Source of the DNA: Ehrlichia japonica
GTDB lineage: Bacteria; Pseudomonadota; Alphaproteobacteria; Rickettsiales; Anaplasmataceae
Reading direction: 5' to 3'
Assembly: GCF_000632845.1 (NCBI RefSeq)
Contig: NZ_CP007474.1
Location: 992,001-1,056,000, forward strand
DNA length: 64,000 nucleotides
This document shows, piece by piece, positions 58,534 to 64,000 of this stretch. The position numbers were made by a program, and so were the translations under genes. The notes below the pieces were generated by a model. It searched no databases, was not told the origin of the DNA, and worked only from the letters and a program-made list of their open reading frames with translations. Numbering within the stretch: the stretch's first letter is position 1; every line of letters begins with the position of its first letter.

Positions 58534-60489
58534 ATGCTTACATCCTCAGAAACACAACAAAAACCTAATCCTATCAACCAGCAAGTTGCTAACGTCATCA
58601 CAGAATTAGGAAAGTCAATCCTCCCAGAATTTTCGCACAGTATATCACACGAAATATTAGAAAAATCGCTAAAAATACACTATACATTAGATAACACAGA
58701 AGAGCTCAAACGCACTAATACAAGTAACATCTGTCAAGTTTTATGCAACTTTTTGCAATTTTACATTGTAGCAAACTTCATTTTCCCATATAACTCAGAT
58801 TTACCTGCAGAGGACCTATTACTAACACAACAATTATTAAGTTTTAAAATACACATCAATAACACAACAGAAAGTATTCCAATATCAGCAACGAGAATTT
58901 TATCACAAATTTCTTTTGATAAAATAACAATTGTAACTCCATTAAAATCTGTTCTCCATAAGCTTATAGCTGGTGAATTAAAGCAACATTCTACAGTGTG
59001 CTTAAAGCAATCATTCACCTTATCTTTTAATGTTACATTCAATATATCATTTGACATAGAAAAATTAAACCATTATCTAACTACTAACTTGCCTGTCATA
59101 AGGGACATATCACAACTTCATTACTTTCTAAACTTATACAACACATCCCCAATAACGAATATATTTCCTGAAGCTCAACCAACAGACCTTAAATTAGCTG
59201 TACTTCATACTAGAAATCCACAAAGTAGAACATCGAATGATCAAATATCACCATGCCTAATAACATCCACTACACTGCCTACAATGTTCATTAAACATTT
59301 ATGCAACACTCAATACAATAATTCTGACACAACATATTATCAAGTAGCTCATCAAAAATTAAATACACTACCCAATCCGCAAGAATGTTCTTTAAAATAT
59401 CATAATCAATCCACAACAAACAAACATACAGCAATTTATAAAGTAAATTTTAATAGTTTTACAGAAGAAAAGTTTTGTAAACAAGTATCCAGCTATGCGA
59501 ATCTTTTCAGTAGTTTATATGAAAAACAACACTTGAAACTATCAATAGAATTTTCACCAAAAGAAGAAACAAAAGCCGAACTTGCAGTTAACTCAACGGC
59601 AGAATCTTGTTCCTCAAAGTCCTACCCCTTAGATTCTAATACTGAGACTGAGATCAGGGAAATATTATTTAGTATGTGTGATATACTTGAGTCAAATTTT
59701 GTCTCACGGATGTTTTTTAAAAAACGTACTGACACCAGAATTCACAGCACACTTAGTCAATACAACATATACTTACACATAACTCCTAGCAAGAGTATAT
59801 CAAAAAGCACCCTACCAACTATACAAACTTCTCCATCTGCTACACAAGCTGATTCAAAAACCAAACCACAAACTGAACTTACACAAGATACAGAATTAAC
59901 AACATCATCTCTTGATAAACAAATATCCCAAATAAGCCAAGAAATCAGATTAAAAGAAAAAGCAACACACACATTACCAGATCCCACCACTAAAACATCT
60001 AGTCAGACACAACCTTCTACTTCACACGCTGTAACACCAATAACAAGAGCCTCTTCTATAGAAGCAAACCTACAAGAGAAATGTGAATCCTTCCCTTCTA
60101 TCCCCCAAACAAGTAATTATACAAAAACAGCACAACAAGGCATACCTACATTGAGAAAAGTTACAAAATCTTCCCAGACAAATAAACTAATAAATAAAGA
60201 TCACTATAAGAAAAATATGATTTTTGCTGTTATAGGCATTAGTCTATTCACAGCATCTATCATTCTAGTATACTATGCACTTAGTAATAGGTTTCTTGCA
60301 AATTATACAGACATAACAAAAATTAATCAGGTAGTGATGGTAGGTATTTTGTGTCTTGGTATAATAGCACTTATAGGAACTATATCATACTATCATATTA
60401 AAGCCCCTAATACCCTTGTAGAAAATACTACAAGTGATATTCAACAACATCACAATAAACAAAGCATGAGTAAAAATAACGTTATATAA
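58534..60489 (+). CDS. Large Ser/Thr-rich protein with a C-terminal membrane hairpin, unknown function
   Basis: From the ATG at 58534 the product has 651 residues. An earlier in-frame start would fall inside the tRNA-Leu gene and is rejected. Residues 1 to about 430 are mixed alpha/beta with no known domain. About 430-570 are low complexity, rich in Thr, Ser, Gln and Pro. Two membrane segments follow (about 580-601 and 615-636), then a short polar tail. It begins 32 bases after the tRNA and may be co-transcribed with it. It is probably lineage-specific; a secreted or vacuole-membrane role is possible but unproven. Confidence 0.6.
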   Translation: MLTSSETQQKPNPINQQVANVITELGKSILPEFSHSISHEILEKSLKIHYTLDNTEELKRTNTSNICQVLCNFLQFYIVANFIFPYNSDLPAEDLLLTQQLLSFKIHINNTTESIPISATRILSQISFDKITIVTPLKSVLHKLIAGELKQHSTVCLKQSFTLSFNVTFNISFDIEKLNHYLTTNLPVIRDISQLHYFLNLYNTSPITNIFPEAQPTDLKLAVLHTRNPQSRTSNDQISPCLITSTTLPTMFIKHLCNTQYNNSDTTYYQVAHQKLNTLPNPQECSLKYHNQSTTNKHTAIYKVNFNSFTEEKFCKQVSSYANLFSSLYEKQHLKLSIEFSPKEETKAELAVNSTAESCSSKSYPLDSNTETEIREILFSMCDILESNFVSRMFFKKRTDTRIHSTLSQYNIYLHITPSKSISKSTLPTIQTSPSATQADSKTKPQTELTQDTELTTSSLDKQISQISQEIRLKEKATHTLPDPTTKTSSQTQPSTSHAVTPITRASSIEANLQEKCESFPSIPQTSNYTKTAQQGIPTLRKVTKSSQTNKLINKDHYKKNMIFAVIGISLFTASIILVYYALSNRFLANYTDITKINQVVMVGILCLGIIALIGTISYYHIKAPNTLVENTTSDIQQHHNKQSMSKNNVI

Positions 60490-60854
60490 CATGTTAATTT
60501 ATACGCACATATAAACGATATCGATGTGTCCTAAATTATATATTTTAATTTCTTCCGACTATTACAATTTTATTAAGTATATCTTAAATATATATAACTA
60601 ATATATGTTAATCCTCATATACATTACATATTCAAAAACATCGACGTCATTCCTACTTTAATATAATTTTTTAATTCATTTAGCCCTGATTGTAGTACAA
60701 ATAATATAACAAGCTTCATACTTTATATTACACAATTAATATTCAAATTATGGAAACTGAATTTATAAGTAATAGCAAATTATTTATCTAATGTAAGGAT
60801 ATGCAGTCACTATTCGTCTTGCTTGCCTATTTTTCTTAAATAAATACCATACAA
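60490..60854. other. Spacer upstream of the pdhB regulatory region
   Basis: 365 AT-rich bases. TTGCTTG at 60819-60825 pairs with CAAGCAA at 60852-60858, the latter running into the palindrome described next. Otherwise nothing is seen. Confidence 0.35.
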
Positions 60855-60895
60855 GCAAACAATATTGTTTGCATATGTACTTTTTTACATATAAT
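60855..60895 (+). promoter_or_regulatory. pdhB promoter with an 18-bp perfect palindrome at the -35 position
   Basis: GCAAACAATATTGTTTGC (60855-60872) is a perfect palindrome. A consensus -10 box TATAAT lies at 60890-60895, 17 bases after it, so the palindrome covers the -35 position. The pdhB ATG is 31 bases further on. The arrangement is that of a regulator operator over a promoter. A related half-site pair (TTGCTTG/CAAGCAA) lies just upstream. Confidence 0.65.
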
Positions 60896-60926
60896 TATTC
60901 AAGGCTGTTATCAAGATTGCTAAATT

Positions 60927-61925
60927 ATGAAAAATTTAACTGTACGAGAAGCATTATGTGAAGCAATGCGTGAAGAAATGGAACGTGACCATACAGTATT
61001 AATCATGGGAGAAGAAGTAGGGGAATATCAAGGTGCATACAAAGTAACTCAAGGGTTACTTAACCAATTTGGATCTGACCGAGTCATAGATACTCCAATC
61101 ACTGAACACGGGTTTACTGGAATAGGAGTAGGCGCTGCATTCGCCGGATTAAAACCTATTGTGGAATTCATGACTTTTAACTTTGCTATGCAAGCAATAG
61201 ATCAAATTATCAATTCAGCAGCTAAAACCAGTTATATGTCTGGAGGACAATTGAATTGCCCTATTGTATTTAGAGGTCCTAATGGAGCAGCTGCAAGAGT
61301 AGGAGCACAACACTCTCAATGTTATGCTTCATGGTATGCACATATTCCGGGATTGAAAGTAATATCTCCATATTTTGCAGCAGATTGCAAAGGTCTATTA
61401 AAGGCCGCTATAAGAGATTTAAACCCTGTCATATTCCTTGAAAATGAGATCGCATATGGGCATGAGCACGAAGTATCAGATGAAGTATTAACATCGGATT
61501 ATATAATTGAAATTGGTAAAGCTGCTATAGTTAAGAAAGGAACTGATATTACAATAACAGCATTTTCTCTACAAGTTAAACTTGCACTAGAAGCAGCAGA
61601 ATTCTTAGAGAAAGAAGGTATAAACGCAGAAGTTATAGACCTAAGAACCTTACGTCCTCTTGATACAGAAACAATATTACGCTCTATAAAAAAAACAAAT
61701 AGAATTATTAGTATAGAAGAAGGTTGGCCATATTCAGGAATAGGATCTGAGATAGCTGCATTAATCATGGAACATGCCTTTGACGATTTGGATGCTCCAA
61801 TGATAAGAATAACTGGAAAAGATGTTCCATTACCTTATGCTACAAACCTTGAAAGGTTAGCATTACCACAAGTTGAAGACATACTAGAGGCAGCACGTAC
61901 TTTATGTATCCGTAATTATCGATAA
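60927..61925 (+). CDS. pdhB: Pyruvate dehydrogenase E1 component, beta subunit
   Basis: The 332-residue product has the E1 beta signatures [76 protein letters not shown] and the C-terminal [16 protein letters not shown]. With E1 alpha it uses thiamine diphosphate to decarboxylate pyruvate and acetylate the lipoyl E2. The length equals the core beta subunit without an added lipoyl domain. pdhA is not adjacent. It has its own promoter with a palindromic operator candidate. Confidence 0.96.
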   Translation: MKNLTVREALCEAMREEMERDHTVLIMGEEVGEYQGAYKVTQGLLNQFGSDRVIDTPITEHGFTGIGVGAAFAGLKPIVEFMTFNFAMQAIDQIINSAAKTSYMSGGQLNCPIVFRGPNGAAARVGAQHSQCYASWYAHIPGLKVISPYFAADCKGLLKAAIRDLNPVIFLENEIAYGHEHEVSDEVLTSDYIIEIGKAAIVKKGTDITITAFSLQVKLALEAAEFLEKEGINAEVIDLRTLRPLDTETILRSIKKTNRIISIEEGWPYSGIGSEIAALIMEHAFDDLDAPMIRITGKDVPLPYATNLERLALPQVEDILEAARTLCIRNYR

Positions 61926-62477
61926 ATATTATAGCTATTAAAGTATCACTTCTTAATTATTTTTTACTATTTTAGGCTCTTCTGTTTTTACAATCAAATC
62001 TCAGAATTACTATATTCAAAGAATGCACTTTATCTTAACAAATCGATACTACTATAATCTATGGTATTTTTATATAATAAGTTAAGAGTCAAGAATTTTA
62101 TCAATTCACAATAAAACCATATTTTGAAAGCTTATTACAAAAAACTCTACATAAGTCAAATCTTTTTTCATTTTTATGTAATAAATTTTTTAAAATATTT
62201 TTTATAATATTAAATACTATTCATGTTTTAGCAACATAAAACCTAAAAAACTATATACCACCGATACTAAAATCAAAAATATATATCCTTACCTACAAAT
62301 CTCAATTATAAATTGGAATAATTAAGTATTTAAAAGTCGCTTTTATAAATATATTTATTTAAAAAGTCATGGTTTTATGAAATAAGATAAAAACTTACAT
62401 ATCTATTGTAAATATTCTAATTGTATCCTGGAAAAGATAATATATACTTAAAAGAGTTTTCATATACTGATTTTATA
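61926..62477. other. Spacer between pdhB and hemJ
   Basis: 552 AT-rich bases. No repeat of the pdhB tail, RNA gene or coding-type frame is recognised. Confidence 0.4.
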
Positions 62478-62912
62478 ATGATAGATTACGAACACTGGAT
62501 TGAAGCATTTCATATAATATCAATCGTTACCTGGATGGCTGGTATGTTATATCTACCTAGATTATATGTATATCACGCTCAAGTTGCCCTACATTCTGAT
62601 AGCTACAATCTACTTAACACCATGGAGAAAAGGCTATTATTCTACATAATCAACCCAGCTATGGTCTCTAGTATAGTTCTTGGTATAATTTTATCCTTCA
62701 TTACAGAAGCATACTACTTTTTATGGTTCAAGATAAAAGTGACATGTGTCATACTAATGTTTATAATACACATTATGTTATTTAAACATAGAAGAGACTT
62801 TATCACAAAAAATAACACCAAATCTTCATTATACTTCAAGTGTCTTAATGAGTTAGTGACCTTATTAATAATGGTTATCGTAATTATGGTTGTAGTAAAA
62901 CCCTTTATGTAA
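62478..62912 (+). CDS. hemJ: Protoporphyrinogen IX oxidase, HemJ type
   Basis: From ATG at 62478 the product has 144 residues, the normal HemJ length. It starts DYEHWIEAFHIISIVTWMAGMLYLPRLYVYHAQ, which is the conserved helix 1 with its His and the following Arg-Tyr-His segment, and has four membrane helices in all, with KVTCVILMFIIHI in the third. HemJ oxidises protoporphyrinogen in haem synthesis in bacteria lacking HemG/HemY. The frame is open 19 codons further to a TTG; that part is polar and unlike the family. Confidence 0.9.
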   Translation: MIDYEHWIEAFHIISIVTWMAGMLYLPRLYVYHAQVALHSDSYNLLNTMEKRLLFYIINPAMVSSIVLGIILSFITEAYYFLWFKIKVTCVILMFIIHIMLFKHRRDFITKNNTKSSLYFKCLNELVTLLIMVIVIMVVVKPFM

Positions 62913-63014
62913 TTTTAGTCAAAATCAATATAATTAAATTTGACTTTAAAAGATTGTATTCTACAATTAAAGTAGGATGCAGGTTTGCTTATTTATAGTT
63001 TGGAAATGTAGTTT

Positions 63015-63596
63015 ATGGTAGCGCTCAATACCCCTCCAGTAAATAAAAAGTTCATTGCAAGGGATTTTTTATTAAAATCTATAGATGGCAATCTATATAG
63101 TTTAGGTAGCTGTCATAAAGGCAGTGGGCTATTGATAATGTTTATATGTAATCACTGTCCTTACGTTAAGACAATAATAAACAATTTAGTGTATGACGTT
63201 AATGTGCTAAAGAATAATTATAATATCTATAGTGTAGCAATTATGCCAAATGATACCACTACTTATCCAGAGGATTCATACGAAAACATGATCAAGTTTG
63301 CTCAAGAATATAGTATTGATTTCCCATATTTAATAGATGAAAACCAAGTAATTGCAAGGAGTTACGGTGCTGTATGTACGCCTGATTTTTTCGGATTCAA
63401 CAATAAATTAGAATTGTGTTACAGAGGAAGATTTGATGCTTCAGGAAGAAATCAAGTGAATAGTAAGCAAGAAGATAGAGACCTATTCAATGCTATGAAA
63501 TTCATTGCACAGACAGGTAAATCACCTGAAAACCAAAAACCAAGTATTGGTTGTTCCATAAAATGGAAATCTCAAGATTATAAGTTTGTCACCTAA
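63015..63596 (+). CDS. Thioredoxin-fold (AhpC/TSA-like) protein
   Basis: The 193-residue product has a redoxin fold with the motif ICNHCPYVK (C45, C48) and the following VAIMPNDTTTYPEDSYENM and FPYLIDENQVIARSYGAVCTPDFFGFN segments. This combination marks a widespread but poorly characterised family of cytoplasmic thioredoxin-like proteins. There is no signal peptide. It may act as a peroxidase or disulfide reductase; the substrate is unknown. The next gene starts 16 bases after its stop. Confidence 0.85.
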   Translation: MVALNTPPVNKKFIARDFLLKSIDGNLYSLGSCHKGSGLLIMFICNHCPYVKTIINNLVYDVNVLKNNYNIYSVAIMPNDTTTYPEDSYENMIKFAQEYSIDFPYLIDENQVIARSYGAVCTPDFFGFNNKLELCYRGRFDASGRNQVNSKQEDRDLFNAMKFIAQTGKSPENQKPSIGCSIKWKSQDYKFVT

Positions 63597-63612
63597 TTTT
63601 TAAGAGATTTCT

Positions 63613-64000
63613 ATGCATGATTCTAAGTACTTATTAGATATAATTACTCTCCTTTCAGCAGCTATAGTAATAGTTATTCTATTCTGGAAATTGAATATTA
63701 GCCCTGTACTAGGGTACTTTGTTGCAGGTACTCTTATAGGATCACATGGCCTAAATCTAGTAGAATCATCTGTAATTATACAGAATCTTGGAGAGTTTGG
63801 AGTAGTTTTTCTGTTATTTTTAATAGGGATTGAGCTCACATTTGAAAGATTAATTGCCATGCGATTGCATGTCTTTGGCTTTGGAACTCTACAAGTTATA
63901 GTAACAGCACTAGCAATATGGTACATTTCAAACAAGTTCGGGGTAGATTCCAAAGGATCTATTATAATAGGAGGCGCTTTAGCCCTTTCCTCAACAGCAA
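63613..64000 (+). CDS. CPA2 family K+/H+ antiporter (KefB-like), 5' part
   Basis: The first 129 codons of a gene that runs off the window. It reads MHDSKYLLDIITLLSAAIVIVILFWKLNISPVLGYFVAGTLIGSHGLNLVES, then LGEFGVVFLLFLIGIELTFERL, the typical first helices of KefB/KefC-type monovalent cation:proton antiporters. Any TrkA-N regulatory domain would lie beyond the window. It probably forms an operon with the thioredoxin-fold gene 16 bases upstream. Confidence 0.9.
   Translation, partial: MHDSKYLLDIITLLSAAIVIVILFWKLNISPVLGYFVAGTLIGSHGLNLVESSVIIQNLGEFGVVFLLFLIGIELTFERLIAMRLHVFGFGTLQVIVTALAIWYISNKFGVDSKGSIIIGGALALSSTA

Noticed and set aside
1..64000. CRISPR arrays, insertion sequences, prophage genes or integrated elements.
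   Set aside because: No spaced short repeats, transposase or phage protein is present; the only recombinase is the housekeeping Xer enzyme. All repeats are local tandem duplications.

Overview
The window is strongly AT-rich alphaproteobacterial DNA with long, poorly conserved intergenic stretches and few operons. Single tRNA genes are scattered through it, and housekeeping genes that usually cluster stand alone (pheS without pheT, rpsP without rimM/trmD, pdhB without pdhA, lolD without lolCE). Two proteins recognisably match Ehrlichia-only immunodominant antigens: the TRP36/TRP47 family at 46783-47550 and the Cys/Tyr-rich TRP19/TRP32 (VLPT) family at 42277-42561. A third tandem-repeat protein (21956-24241) sits where I recall E. 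canis TRP95 / E. chaffeensis TRP75. The genome is therefore an Ehrlichia, an obligate intracellular tick-borne bacterium. The TRP19/32 and TRP36/47 orthologues lack the tandem arrays that define them in E. chaffeensis and E. canis, so this looks like a different species of the E. chaffeensis/canis/muris group. I do not assign a species.

Layout. 0.1-2.7 kb: a three-gene overlapping operon resembling a reduced GspL/GspM (PilMN/PilO) inner-membrane platform. 3.2-5.5 kb: a Ser/Thr-rich protein with a C-terminal membrane anchor. 5.7-9.6 kb: lpdA and rho, separated by a 150-bp tandem repeat. 9.9-13.7 kb: a DUF1013 regulator, rpmI-rplT-pheS, a PTR1-like pteridine reductase and a small Trm112-like gene with a decaying duplicate. 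14-18 kb: an MFS transporter, rpsP and the ferric-binding protein. 18.7-24.2 kb: a collagenase-like (M9) metallopeptidase divergent from the tandem-repeat protein. 24.3-30.3 kb: tRNA-Ala, nrdR, an NDUFA12-like gene, mlaD, an orphan MrpD/NuoN-like antiporter gene and lnt. 31.3-41.5 kb: an AsmA-like gene, maeB, lolD, xerD, secG, pyrG. 42.3-47.6 kb: TRP19/32-like, ribD, grpE, trpS, TRP36/47-like. 47.8-50.4 kb: tRNA-Ser, tRNA-Pro, merR-ihfA, a thioredoxin-like gene and purE. 50.6-53.3 kb: two coiled-coil proteins with two membrane segments each. 53.5-64 kb: ispD-ispF, ychF, tldD, tRNA-Leu, a membrane protein of unknown function, pdhB, hemJ, a thioredoxin-fold protein and the start of a KefB-type antiporter.

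The genes support aerobic metabolism (LpdA and PdhB of 2-oxoacid dehydrogenases, NDUFA12, malic enzyme), isoprenoid synthesis by the MEP pathway (IspD, IspF), cofactor and nucleotide synthesis (RibD, PurE, PyrG, pteridine reductase, HemJ), envelope lipid and lipoprotein handling (Lnt, LolD, MlaD, AsmA), and a host-interaction layer (TRPs, FbpA, possible effectors).

The most striking structural theme is repeated duplication of gene ends into flanking spacer. Copies of the 3' ends of asmA, pyrG, ribD, trpS, the MrpD-like gene and the Trm112-like gene, and of the 5' end of ispF, lie next to their sources in states from near-identical to barely recognisable. This suggests a continuing tandem-duplication-and-decay process that builds the long intergenic regions.
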